DNA of 64,000 bases, taken from assembly GCF_963675165.1 (NCBI RefSeq), contig NC_087381.1:1054001-1118000 (forward strand), written 5' to 3'. The notes beneath the pieces are model-generated. The model was given only the letters and a program-made list of their open reading frames with translations, was not told where the DNA came from and did no database searches. The DNA is from Halichondria panicea (lineage: Eukaryota > Porifera > Demospongiae > Suberitida > Halichondriidae). Shown here one piece after another: positions 22,475-33,821 of the stretch; positions within the stretch are counted from its first letter, which is position 1, and each line of letters starts with the position of its first letter. Position numbers and translations under genes: made by a program.

Positions 22475-23146
22475 AGACCCATTGCAGTGACGTAATTAAT
22501 AATGATGTCATTGGAATGTCAGCCATTTTGAGGTACGTACCAGTAACAGACTTTTATGTACAATGAACACGATTTGGCTAGTATTTAGCACCAAAAAGAT
22601 ACCCTTTGTAGAAGGTTATTTATCTTCAAAATATGACCAAGGTGGCAAGAAGAAGTACCTGAACAAGCTAGATATCATTATTGGGCTAGATCCTTCAAAA
22701 TGCGGCTGAAAACAAGGAGTGAAAAGATGGCTCTGTACTATTGGAAATGTGCACATTGTAATGACATGGAGTTGTTTTCAAGTTTATATGTGTTAGCTAT
22801 ATTTAGCTATATGATTTGTGACATGTGTGTGCAAGTATGAACTGAATTGAACATTCTATGAAAAAGTTACAGGAACAGCAAAACTGCAGAAAATACACAA
22901 GCCAATCTCCATGTCTCAGGCTGCTCAGCTCTAATTCTTTTTCTCTTTTACTTGGGATGACACTTGGGAGTCAGTAGAAGTTCTTGTCTTTATCCCTACT
23001 ACTAGAATTTCCACAATATATAATTACAAAAATCACTATTTTTACCTGTAAACTGCACAAATCTGTTTGATGTGGTACCCCAAAATGGCGGCTATCATTG
23101 AAATATCAAAGCGTGACGTCATAACCACACCCACTGCAATGGGTCT
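22475..23146. mobile_element. TIR element, agacccattgcagtg family
   Basis: Starts agacccattgcagtgacgt and ends cactgcaatgggtct, with ccattttg / caaaatgg inverted farther in. 672 bases with no recognisable frame. I could not fix a target duplication, so the superfamily is open. Confidence 0.6.
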
Positions 23147-23238
23147 ACGGTAGTACATGGACTAATAATATGTGGGTTTGGGGGGCGGGGCTAGCCTAGG
23201 AGGTGTTTTCGGGGGAGGTAGAAAAGCTAACTTTGATG

Positions 23239-23644
23239 TAGCCTCGATTCCAGACCGCTCTCAATTGAGAAAGACGGCCTGGTATACATTGTCTGCGCAT
23301 GTGTCAGTTGCCCCAAGATTCTTGGGGATCGAGATATCTTAGTAAATTAGTCAGTATATTGTATATTTTACAATGATGTCATTGCACAAATCACAGCAGT
23401 TTTAATAAAATAACACAGCTACTTACAACATTTACGACCTAGACTAGTGACTAGTTTTGTTGTGATGGCTTCTACTTCTGTTCTGCTCTTGCTCAAGCTC
23501 TCTCCAGTGTTGAAAAGTTAGATTTTGTCTTCTTTTGTACTGTGGTAGAGTGGTAGGCGTTTTTCTGTCAGTACCGACCGGCTCTAGCAAATCTACTTGC
23601 TTCCAGACACTTGTTTGATGTGAGAGGGGCTGGGATCGAGGCTA
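23239..23644. mobile_element. TIR element, tagcctcgattccag family, 406 bases
   Basis: Starts tagcctcgattccagaccg and ends gggctgggatcgaggcta, flanked on both sides by actttgatg (23230-23238 and 23645-23653). A 9-base target here and at 16081-17208, against 8 at 15623, suggests an 8-9 base target size. Confidence 0.75.
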
Positions 23645-24559
23645 ACTTTGATGACGCATGCAATCTGAATATGAAAAACTTAGATGCTTTATCTTGGGCA
23701 GTGTAAATTTTAATGTATGCATAGTATAGTGTTTGCTTGAAATAGCTTACCCTGTTTCAGTAGGTGTGTTATCATTCACTAGTAGCTGTGTGTCCTTAAA
23801 TCAGCACTAACATTTTGTTACAATATTTCACCAAAGAATTTCTTTGTGTGTGAAATACTGATTTAAATCACCTTGTGTCGATGACCTTGTTTAAAAGGCG
23901 TACTGGTCAAATTAGACATCAATTTTGGCCCATTTTTCCATTGCATGGTAACCCAATCAACTAACTTCACCCCCGGGCTGCGGCCTTGATATCGATACAT
24001 TTACAGCCAAGAACAATGCATGATCTGAATGGCTTGTATATTGTTTATACTGCTAATCATAATTATGCTCTAAGTTTTACAAAGGTAGGATGTTTTGACA
24101 ACATCCATGGACTTGTTAATAGTCCCAAACAATTACAGATGATACAGCATGCACTGCAGAGATTGGTTTTTACATAATTATACTCACTATTCAAGTACTT
24201 TTCACAATGTCAGCTTTATTCGATTGGCTATCACATTAATTTTATTGAAAATTAATCTCCTCTTAATGGCGATGTCACAGAAAGAACTTTCAGGCCGATT
24301 CTGTCTTTGATGGGCCATGCATTAAGAGGGGACTCGAGGCTAGGACAAGCTTCGGTAAATCCGTAAGAGTAGTACGAAACCAAACTAACAAGGAGCCATT
24401 ACCTATAGTCTCAAATACCCGCCTCTACGCAAAAGGGCATTTGAGACTATAGCCATCATCTATATATGTCACATGCAGGTTGGTTAATCATACATTTGCA
24501 GCTCTGGAGCAGCAATAATCAATCACATAATTATAGTCACTCCCTCCTGCTGTGATGAT

Positions 24560-24571
24560 TGCTGAGTCAGC
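24560..24571 (+). promoter_or_regulatory. Maf/AP-1-like site upstream of the 24997 fragment
   Basis: tgctgagtcagc in the context gtgatgattgctgagtcagcg, as at 14841, 30886 and 42616. Confidence 0.35.
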
Positions 24572-24996
24572 GAATAATTATATGTAGCTCTAATTATAGT
24601 ACTCTGCCCAATTAGTGCATGCATGTCGTAAGACTATATTCGGCTAAAGATCTATAGCAATTGCTCCCGTTGAATGAGTTCTCTCCTGTGCCTATATATA
24701 TTTAATGACTTCGGCAATAATCATCGAAACCTAGCTCCAGAGCTGTACCACACCTATCTACGTAACCTCCTCTGATTCATGTACTGTGAAGTCATGATGA
24801 TTACATATCATGGGCACAGATCAATTTTGTTCATTCACCATTCCATAACACTATATATACTTGTTTACGTGAAAAGTGAAAAGTAACGCCAACATGAGTA
24901 AACACATTTATATACTCAGTACAGTTTGGAGAATAATAATTGTTAGATGCTATAGATAGCACTGTTAATTAAAACACTTCTGTACAAGAGAAAAAG

Positions 24997-25533
24997 ATTA
25001 AGTTCAAGCTGCGATATTTCTACTCAAAAGGAGCTTTCCTATAGTTCTTGTGTGAATGATGCTTATGACATCAGCTACGACTTTCCTATTTCGTATATGT
25101 TCACCAAATCAGGGACCATTATCTCCTATCTTCACTACAATGATCAGAGATTTCTTCTGATACCGATATTTACCTTTATCCCCATAGCGGGCTGGCTAGC
25201 TGATGTACGGTACATGGAAACTTTAAGATGTTTCGGTTCGGTGCATCACTATTATTTTGTAAAAAAACAGTATTGATTTGCATTCTTAGTTCATCATTCA
25301 TCATTAGTCCTTGGTCAAGTTTTCTTTGATATCACGGTCAAGTTTTGTGACAAATGCTGCAACTATGTAATTTATATTCTTCAGTCATGTTAGCGATCAC
25401 TTTGTTTGGATTCATCCTGTACTGCCTCCTGGCTCGCTGGTACAAGAGGAGAGTTAGAGACGAGGAATACAATGCACACAGAGTGGTGGAGGAGGTCTAT
25501 GATCGATACCTTTCCAACAACTTGTATCACTGA
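24997..25533 (+). pseudogene. POT/SLC15-like transporter copy 8, start lost and centre deleted
   Basis: The ATG position reads att (agattaagttcaagctgcg). Helices 1-3 are recognisable with several small indels to about 25290. About 970 bases are then missing and homology resumes in helix 11 (cattagtccttggtcaag), ending normally (YDRYLSNNLYH). Its 3' flank equals that of the 8966-10435 copy. Confidence 0.8.
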
Positions 25534-25774
25534 ACAATTATTATGCATAATAACTACAAATTGCATGTAACATTTTAGTGCGTATATGCGTTTGCTTCAT
25601 CTTCTATTTTAGTTTATTCATCTTCTATTATAATTATGTGTGGTTATGCATTTTCAATTATGCCATGATAATGATTATAATATTATTACACCCACTCAAC
25701 CAACGTTGCCTTGAGGCTGCTGCCACGGTTTCGATACATTTACACCCATAAATCCTTAATCCTATAGCTGCATG

Positions 25775-25828
25775 AATTTTCAAAACGTCCGCTTTCTTCA
25801 CCTCAAAGCCGAGAGCTCTGATGGCCAC
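25775..25828 (-). pseudogene. Centrin-3-like exon fragment, second copy
   Basis: Minus strand reads VAIRALGFEVKKADVLKI, identical in protein to 10686-10739, again preceded by ccgggcag. The rest of the frame on either side is not centrin. Confidence 0.6.
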
Positions 25829-26036
25829 CTGCCCGGTCGGTGCACATGAACATGCAAAGTGAATACAGAAACCATTCAAGTTTGTATAGATCTACCCAGG
25901 TCATAATTATATACCCTCTGTACTGTACTCAAACTATTGAAGTGCATTGACATGCCTACAAATGAATCGAAGGTGTATACATAGTTCAGTATATATACTG
26001 CTCTGATGTTTGGTAAAACAGTAACAAGACTATATA

Positions 26037-26703
26037 TGTGACAGGCTCAGGGAAAACAGACCAATTGGAACAGATATTGGTATTGAGCAATAGCCAGATT
26101 TATAGACTACAGTGTATATAATCTCAGATTATAGTTATCTATAGTCTTTCTACTACCTCTCTGCAAAATCTGATGCTCTGAATCCAACTCTTTCCACCAA
26201 AGCGCTTTGTCTAAGCAGCTACCATTACCTTACTTTTACCATTACCTTACTTTCCCAATTTAGCGTTCTTTGAGTGGGTGTTTCTCAATACTGCTGTTTT
26301 ACAACTTCGAGTTTCCAACGCGCATAACTCAGGCATGGAACAAGGTATGTGCAAACGAAGCACATCAATACGTAGGCAATTCTTTGCTCTATCATGACAT
26401 CTGGTACCGTATAGTGCGAAATGTTCGAGGGGCTTAATTTTCGCAGATTTCGTGGGTTAGAATTCTATACGAAAATTAAGTCCACGAAAATTGTTTTTTA
26501 ATTAGAATTACCTGCTATCGTGCAAATATTTAAAGGCGTGGCTTCCGGTAAGCAGTCATTCCGCAAACTTTGTGCAACGAAAATAGGTTTTTAGAGGCCA
26601 ATCCACGAAATATAAGTGCCTCGAAAATTTCGCGCTATACGGTATATAGATCGCAAAAATTATAGCTTGCGCCAATTGGTCTGTTTTCCCAGAGCCTGTC
26701 ACA
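26037..26703. mobile_element. TIR element, tgtgacaggctc family
   Basis: Terminal inverted repeats of about 31 bases: tgtgacaggctcagggaaaa... at the left and its near-complement ...ttttcccagagcctgtcaca at the right, with one mismatch. The paralogous site near 10930 (acaagactatgctaaatg) lacks it. TA-rich flanks suggest a TA-type target. No transposase. Confidence 0.8.
26407..26643. mobile_element. MITE, ccgtatagcgcgaaattttcg family, nested
   Basis: Left end ccgtatagtgcgaaatgttc, right end gaaaatttcgcgctatacgg, TA on both sides. About 237 bases, lying inside 26037-26703 and related to the copy at 31051-31284. Confidence 0.8.
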
Positions 26704-27512
26704 TAAATATGCATATAAATAAATGATGGCAAATGATAACTGTTTAAAATGTTGAAATATCAAATATAAATTTTAGAGGCGAATATTAAAGTACAGTTAT
26801 AAAATGAATGCAGCTTAAATTGAACTGTATGCTATGATACGTATCCATTGAGTTAAATTCACAATTGAAGTGACCATTTTCGGAACTTTTATTTCAACCA
26901 CCTGTAGGCCCTGGTAAATTAAGCTTTTTTCACCCATTATTCTATTCTTTAATTCTTGAAAAATGTGTCTATTATTCTCACCAAAAATCCGAAGTTAAGA
27001 CGTAGACATAAGCACAGCACACAACTGACAGACATAATTAATATAATCATGATTCTCATGCTATAGAACTTGAACTGAGCCATAATATATATTCACCTTC
27101 AGCATTTTTGTCATGAAAACGTTATTATGCAAAACTTAATGTAAGGATCTTTACCAAAAATGGACATTGAGGATGCCCAATTGTTCTTTAGACACCTACT
27201 TATAATTATGCTAAAATTATCCAAAGCATAATTTATCAGGGCCTAACCATCTGTATATAAATACAATATCTCGATTGGACAGAGTGGGATATAAATTATA
27301 TAGTAGCATACAGAAATATAGTTTTAAATGAATGGATGTTAATGTATCGAAATCAAAGCCGCAGCCCCGAGGGCAAAGTTAGTTGATTGGGTATAATGTA
27401 ATGCACACAGTGACTACTAACAGACAAGCTAATACACTGTATGTGAACACATACGCACTAGGTTGCAAAAACAAAAAATGGATATACATGTTAAGATGCA
27501 TTGAGTAAAAGT

Positions 27513-29025
27513 TCAGTGATACATGTGGTTGGAAAGGTATCGATCATAGACCTCCTCCACCACTCTGTGTGCATTGTATTCCTCGTCTCTAACTCTCCTT
27601 TTGTACCAGCGAGCCAGGAGGCAGTACAGGATGAATCCAAACAATGTAATCACTACCATGACTGAAGAATATATTATATAGTTGTAGCATTTGTCGCCCA
27701 GCTTTACCGTGATACCAAAGAAAAGTTCACCGAGGCTTAACGATGAGCCATGAAGTAATAATGCAAATCCCGCCAACAGACCACGCATGTTATATGGAGA
27801 TTGCGCACAAGCAAATAACAGAATACAGTTTGTCAAGAAGGATAAGTAAACAAGACCACTAATTTGAACTAGCTATTTCAATCCAAGCTTGTATATCATG
27901 GAAATAGCTCACAACTTCAGCACTCAATATTCCTATATTTGCTACCACAATGATGAAGCAAGCAAATCCAATCTGTTTCAGGATACTTGGTGGTTCCATT
28001 TTAACCTTAACCAGAGGATAGACTATAAATTCTGAGATAATTGTTACTAGCATTGCACAAAAAAAAGGGTGATAAGTGAAGAGACTAATAAGTGAAGCAG
28101 TGCATTTGTCGACAGAGGTTAAAGGTCGGTGATTAAGATGTACGTATAATTCCCGGGATGATAATGAGACAAAAAACAATGGTATTTGGATAATAATAAT
28201 TTTGAAGAACGATTTTACATTTTCAACTTGCTCTGTAGTGAATGGACCACCGTATCTCGACTTTCCAAGGTCCATTCTTGAAGGTATGTCTTCCTCCCAG
28301 TATGTGAGAGCACTGCGATTGAGGGGAGCTTTGTGCTTGGCTGCAAACTTGAGAACTTGGTAGATGATTTTGAGGGACTGAGGTGATTTTGGTTCAATTA
28401 TTAGCCATTTTGGGGCTAAAAGAAAAATACTACAGCACAAAATGGTCATAGCAAACACTGGGTAGAGACTTAAGAAAAGGATATTATTGTCAGGATCTAA
28501 GAAAGCACAAGATTCTGTGCTTTTTTGAATAATCTGACTAATCCATACACCAAACAGAGCTGAGAAAATGAACCATTTGATAAAACTTATAATGTTGTCA
28601 GATGAAGCATCTGGCATCTGATCCAAGCCTAGCTGAAGAGCTGTTACTGCGCATGCACTAGCTCCAAGATACGCAACTAACACAGCTGCAGTTGTAGTAA
28701 CCATAGTAAGAGTTGAATCAACTCCCTCATCTTTAATTATCACACCAATGCAGGTCATTACCGCCGAAACAAAAAATAGTAGTGCACCGAACCTAAACAC
28801 CTTGAAGTTTCCATATCGTACATCAGCTAACGAGCCGGCTATGGGAGTGAAGGCAATAATCGGTAATAGAAGAAGTCTTTGATCCTTGTAGTGGAGAGGA
28901 ATTTGGATACCTCCTGATTTTGTGAACATACGATAAAGGGAAGTCATTACTGATGTAATAAGTAGTATCCACACAAGAACTAGAAAAGCTCCTTTTGAGT
29001 AGAAATATCGCAGCTTGTACTTCAT
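27513..29025 (-). pseudogene. POT/SLC15-like transporter copy 9, minus strand, one frameshift
   Basis: From the ATG at 29025 (MKYKLRYFYSKGAFLVLVWIL) the frame is open for nearly 390 residues, through helix 9. A 2-base loss near 27863 (actaatttgaactagc) then shifts it, and 27836-27513 gives helices 10-12 and the usual C-terminus. It has a 6-base in-frame gain giving VKVKMEPP for VKMEPP. It is the duplicate of 11723-13226 but without the A-run lesion, so it is the less decayed partner. A five-codon in-frame extension upstream is also open; the conserved ATG is preferred. Confidence 0.75.
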
Positions 29026-29406
29026 CTTTTTCTCTTGCATAGAAGTGTTTTAACAGAGCTAAATCCACTAATTATACTTTCCATGTAAACATGTATTATG
29101 TATGAATGCTGAATTTATTAAAACTAAATTAATGTTGTGACTTGTGCCCATGCATGATAGCGTACAATTATGTATACATGCAGTAACACATGGAAAAAAG
29201 TACAGTACAGTTAATCGCAAACCAGCAGATACGGCTTTGCACTGTGTATATGGTTACATTTTCAACCAATCAACCAACCTTGCTACGAACCTAGTTATGA
29301 TAGATTTAGAACCATAAATCCTTAGAACCACAGTATTATCATCATCCTCCACTCTGTCTAGTTATTGTGTTTATATTTGCAGGTGGCTGAAGTTATGTAT
29401 AGCGGA

Positions 29407-29514
29407 GTGCCCAAAAAGCATCACCTCAATTGTGGATTCAGTGTCGTCTCGTATCATTCCCACACTCAAGAGGAGCAGACCTTCCACCTGCTGGCATGCA
29501 TGCATGGCCTGAGG
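29407..29514 (+). pseudogene. PH-domain exon fragment, internally deleted
   Basis: Same start as 13267 (gtgcccaaaaagcatcacc) through the TFHLLA codons, then a jump to catggcctgagg. The stretch coding ETPEDMRYWV is lost. Confidence 0.5.
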
Positions 29515-30098
29515 TGTGTGGTGGGGGCGTGCATGAACTGTGGTGTGTGGATGTGGGGGCGGGTGCACGGACTAGGAGGTGTGTTGGTGGGAGGCGGAAG
29601 CTAACTTTGAATTGAATTTGGTACATGCAATATGAAAAACTCACTATAGTGGGAGTAGCCAATATGCCTAACAATAATCTTCCCTTTGTAAATCCTAACT
29701 TTGTACATGGTTGGACCGGAGCTGGAGCAAAGATGCTTTATCTTGTGCTGTGTAAAGGTTAATAGTGTTTGCTTGGAATTGAAATAGCCTGCCCTGTTTC
29801 AGTAGGTGTGTTATCATTCACTATAGATGTGTGTCCTTAAATCAGATCAGCACTAACATTTTGAGTAAGTGTCAAAAACTTTCAATATTTCACCAAAGAA
29901 TTTCTGTGAAATACTAATTTAAATCACCTTTGTCGATGACCTTGTTCACAAGGCGTACTGGTCCAATTAGACATCAAATTTGGCCCATTTTTCCATTTCA
30001 TGGTAACCCAATCAACTAATTTCACCCCCGGGGCTGCGGCCTTGATTTCGATACTTTTACAGCCAAGAACCATGCATGCATGGCTTGTATATTATTTA

Positions 30099-30359
30099 CA
30101 GTGGCGTAGGCAGAGGGGGGGCTGAGGGGCTAGAGCCCCCCCCTTTTGTGCTTTATCAACACTTGAATTACCGTGATCTGTGCATGTATTCTGCATGCAT
30201 AGTTACTAGAATGATGTCATTGAATGGAAATGTGGGCAGGGCCATCTAATGCCTGCTGACTGCTGAGGAAAAGTGATGACCTTTTATTTAGGTGTTACGC
30301 TCTGGCCCTGCTCAAATAATTTGAGCCCTGCCCTTCCCAAAATCCTGGCTATGCCACTG
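30099..30359. mobile_element. hAT-like MITE, cagtggcgtaggcag termini
   Basis: Ends cagtggcgtaggcag / ctggctatgccactg (one or two mismatches), 261 bases, flanked by ttattta repeats. Empty sites are near 13935-13945 and 24045-24055. Typical hAT non-autonomous end sequence. Confidence 0.75.
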
Positions 30360-30885
30360 TTATTTATACTGCTAATCGTGCATGTGCTCTAAGTTTTACA
30401 AAGGTATAGGATGTTTTGACAACATCCATGGGTCGACTTGTTAATATAATTATAGTCCCAAACAATTACAGATGATACAGCATGCACTGCAGAGATTGGT
30501 TTTTACATAATTATACTCTTCAGTTCTTATAAAGTACTTTTCAATGTCAGCTTTATTCGATTGGCTATCACAATAATTTTAATTCACCTCTTAATGGCCA
30601 CGTCACAGAAAGAACTTCCAGGCCGGTTCTTTCTTTGACGTGCCATTAAGAGGTGACTGAGGCTAGGACAAGCTTCAGTAAATCCGTAAGAGTAGTACGA
30701 AACCAAACTAACAAGGAGCCATCACCTAGTCTTGAATATCCGCCTCTATACGCAAAAGGGTATTCGAGAATAGCCATCATCTATATAATTATGTCACATG
30801 CAGGTTGGTTAATCATACATTTGCAGCTCTGGAGCAGCAATAATCAATTACATAATTATAGTCACTCCCCTCCTGCTGTGATGAT

Positions 30886-30897
30886 TGCTGAGTCAGC
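30886..30897 (+). promoter_or_regulatory. Maf/AP-1-like site upstream of the 31630 copy
   Basis: tgctgagtcagc, about 740 bases before the start region of the 31630-33146 copy. Confidence 0.35.
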
Positions 30898-31050
30898 GAA
30901 TAATTATGTGTAGCTCTACTCTGCACAATTAGTGCATGCATGTCGTAAGACTATATTCGGCTAAAGATCTGGCAATTACTCCCTTTTTTATTTTGCTATA
31001 ATATTATTGTTTTCGAGGTTGAATGAGTTCTCTCTCTGTACCTATATATA

Positions 31051-31284
31051 CCGTATAGCGCGAAATTTTCGAGGCACTTATATTTCGTGGATTGGCCTCT
31101 AAAAACCATTTCGTTGCACAATGTTCGCGGAATAGCTGCTTACCGGAAGCCACGCCTTTAAATCTTTGCATGATAGCAGGTAATTCTAATTAAAGAACAC
31201 TTTTTGTGGACTTAATTTTCGTGTAGAATTCTAACCCACGAAATCCGCGAAAATTAAGCCCCTCGAAAATTTCGCGCTATACGG
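31051..31284. mobile_element. MITE, ccgtatagcgcgaaattttcg family, TA target
   Basis: Ends ccgtatagcgcgaaattttc / gaaaatttcgcgctatacgg, perfect over 20 bases and flanked by TA. The empty paralogous sites near 15015 and 42785 read tatataatat. Confidence 0.85.
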
Positions 31285-31629
31285 TAATATATATTTACTG
31301 ACTCGGCAATAACACTGTACTCTCGAGACTTATGTAATTGCTAATCGCTCCAGCTAGAGCTATACCACACCTACCTGCCGTACCTCTGCTGATTTGCAAT
31401 ACATGTGATCAATTCATGTAGTGTGAAGTTAGTCATTATAATTACGTATCATGGCCAGCACAGATCAATTTTGTTGATTAACATTCACCATTCATAACAA
31501 TACTTGTTTACATAGAAAGTATACTGCCAACATGAGTATACATTTACCCCAGTTTACATAATACAGTTTGGAGTTTAGATGCTATAGATATTACATTTAT
31601 AGCACAAACACTTCCATACAAGAGAAAAG

Positions 31630-33146
31630 ATAAAGTACAAGCTGCGATATTTCTACTCAAAAGGAGCTTTCCTAGTTCTTGTGTGGATGATGCTTATAAT
31701 ATCATCATTGACTTTCCTATTTTGTATGTTCACTAAATCAGGGGCCATCATCTCCTATCCTCACTACAAGGATCAGACATTTCTTCTGATACCGATGATT
31801 GCCTTTATCCCCATAGCAGGCTGGCTAGCTGATGTACGGTATGGAAACTTCAAGGTGTTTAGATTCGGTGTACTACTATTATTTGTTTCAACGGTATTGA
31901 CCTGCATTTGTCAGATTATTAAAGAAGAGGGAGTTCATCCAACTGTTACTATGGTTGCTATAACTGTATAGCTGTGTTAGTTGCGTATCTTGGAGTTAGT
32001 GCATGCATAGTAACAGCTCTTCAGCTAGGCTTGGATCAGATGCCAGATGCTTCGTCTGACAACATCATAAGTTTTATTAAGTGGTTTATTTTTTCAGCTC
32101 TATTTGGTGAATTTGGTGAATGGAGCAGTGAAGTAATCATAAGAAGTACAAAAATGTGTACTTTTGTAGATCCTGACAATAAATTCATTTTCTTTAGTCT
32201 CTACCCAGTGCTTGCTATGAGCATTTTGTGCTGTAGTCTTTTTCTTTTAGCCCCAAAATGGCTAATAATTGAACCAAAGTCACCTCAGTCCCTCAAAATC
32301 ATTTACCATGTTCTCAAGTTTGCAGCCAAGCACAAAGCTCCACTCAATCGCAGTGCTCTCACATACTGGGAGGAAGATGTACCTTCAAGAATGGACCTGG
32401 GAAAGTCGAGATTCGGTGGTCCATTCACTACAGAGCAAGTTGAAGATGTGAAAACATTCTTCAAGATTATTGTTATCCAAATACCATTGTTCATTGTCTC
32501 ATTATCATCCCGGCAATTACGTGTACATCTTGATTCCCAACCATTACCGTCTATCAACGAATGCACTGCTTCACTTATTAGTCTCACATATCACCCGTGT
32601 GTCTGTGCAATGTTAGTAACGCTTATCTCAGAATTTATAGTCTATCCTCTAGTTAAAATGGAACCACCAAGTATCCTGAAACAGATTGGATTTGCTTGCT
32701 TCATCATTGTGGTAGCAAATATAGGAATATTGAGTGCAGAAGTTGTGAGCTATTTCCATAATATACAAATTTGGATTGAAGTAGGTAGTTCAATAATTGG
32801 TGGTCTTGTTCACATTTCCTTCTTGACAAATACTGTTCTGTTGTTTGCTTGTGCGCAATCTCCATATAACATGCGTGGTCTGTTGGCGGGATTTGCATTC
32901 TTAGTTCATGTTTTATCATTAGGCCTTGGTGAATTTTTCTTTGGTATGACAGTCAAGCATGGCGACAAATGCTACAACTATATAATATATTCGTCAGTCA
33001 TGATAGCGATTACTTTGTTTGGATTCATCCTGTACTGCCTCCTGGCTCTCTGGTACAAAAGGAGAGTTAGAGACGAGGAATACAATGCACACAGAGTGGT
33101 GGAGGAGGTCTATGATCGATACCTTTCCAACGACATGTATCACTGA
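31630..33146 (+). pseudogene. POT/SLC15-like transporter copy 10, start loss and one 2-base insertion
   Basis: The start codon is ata (agataaagtacaagctgcg). The next in-frame ATG is at 31684, inside helix 1. The frame is open to 31971, where ataactgcagctgtg has become ataactgtatagctgtg (+2). From 31974 the remaining 390 codons are open to the normal end. It has a small duplication, LFGEFGEWSSEV, at the helix 5 end; this EWSS type is shared with the intact 45043 gene. The same +2 change occurs in the copy at 55734-56968. Apart from the two lesions it is well kept. Confidence 0.8.
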
Positions 33147-33430
33147 ACGTTAACTCATGACAATGTATAATAACTTACATGTATATCCATTTTTTGTTTT
33201 TGCAACCTTTAGTGAGTGAGTATGTTTTCACATAGTATTAGCTTCTGTTAGTATAGTCACAGTGTGCATTTCCACTTCATCAAACTAACTTTGCCCTCGG
33301 GGCTGCGGCCTCAATTTCGATACATCAATATAGCCATACATTTTTAGAACCGTGCATGGTTACAGATTTAATTGCTACATGCTACTATGATTTTTATCCC
33401 ACTCTGTCCAATCGAGCTATTGTATTTATA

Positions 33431-33520
33431 TCATCCCATCCCCACACTCAAGAGGAACAGACTTTCCACCTGCTGGCAGAGACGCCAGAGGACTTGAGAT
33501 ACTGGGTGCATGGCCTGAGG
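33431..33520 (+). pseudogene. PH-domain exon fragment
   Basis: Reads HTQEEQTFHLLA then ETPEDLRYWVHGLR, the closing strand and helix of a PH domain, followed by gtgtgtag. Intact over this length but isolated. Confidence 0.55.
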
Positions 33521-33821
33521 TGTGTAGTGTGGGTGTGGAGGCGGGTCGTGCATGGACTAAGATATATGGGTGTGGGGGGCGGGACTAGGAGGTGTTTTGA
33601 GGGGAGGTAGAAAAGCTAACTTTGATGACTCGTAACTTGAATTTGGTGCATGCAATCTGAATATGAAAAAACTCAATATTAGTAGAGTAACAAAGATGCT
33701 TTATCTTGGGCTGTGTAAATTTTAATGTATGGAATAGTGTTTGCTTGAAATAGCCTGCCCTGTTTCAGTAGGTGTGTTATCATTCACTAGCTGTGTGTCC
33801 TTAAATCAGCACTAACATTTT

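Larger units (their letters stand above)
21323..24996. repeat. Large spacer: split PH-domain fragment, three TIR elements, class II module
   Basis: No intact gene. The first 280 bases match 33147-33430 and 55082-55380. Then come a PH-domain fragment interrupted by an element (21666-22417), an element at 22475-23146, and a tagcc-family element at 23239-23644. Tail modules from about 23650 parallel 29600-31500, and a Maf/AP-1-like site is at 24560. Confidence 0.7.
25534..27512. repeat. Convergent spacer; copy of 10436-11722 plus inserted elements
   Basis: Same content as 10436-11722, including the centrin-3-like exon fragment, with an extra TIR element at 26037-26703 that itself contains a MITE at 26407-26643. 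Confidence 0.7.
29026..31629. repeat. Spacer: PH-domain fragment, hAT-like MITE, ccgtatag MITE, class II module
   Basis: Begins with the upstream region of the minus copy, of which about 350 bases (29062-29400) are deleted at the paralogous site near 13263. Then come the PH-domain fragment, tail modules, a MITE (30099-30359), a Maf/AP-1-like site, a second MITE (31051-31284) and the tgtttac box at 31505-31511 ahead of the next copy. Confidence 0.7.
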
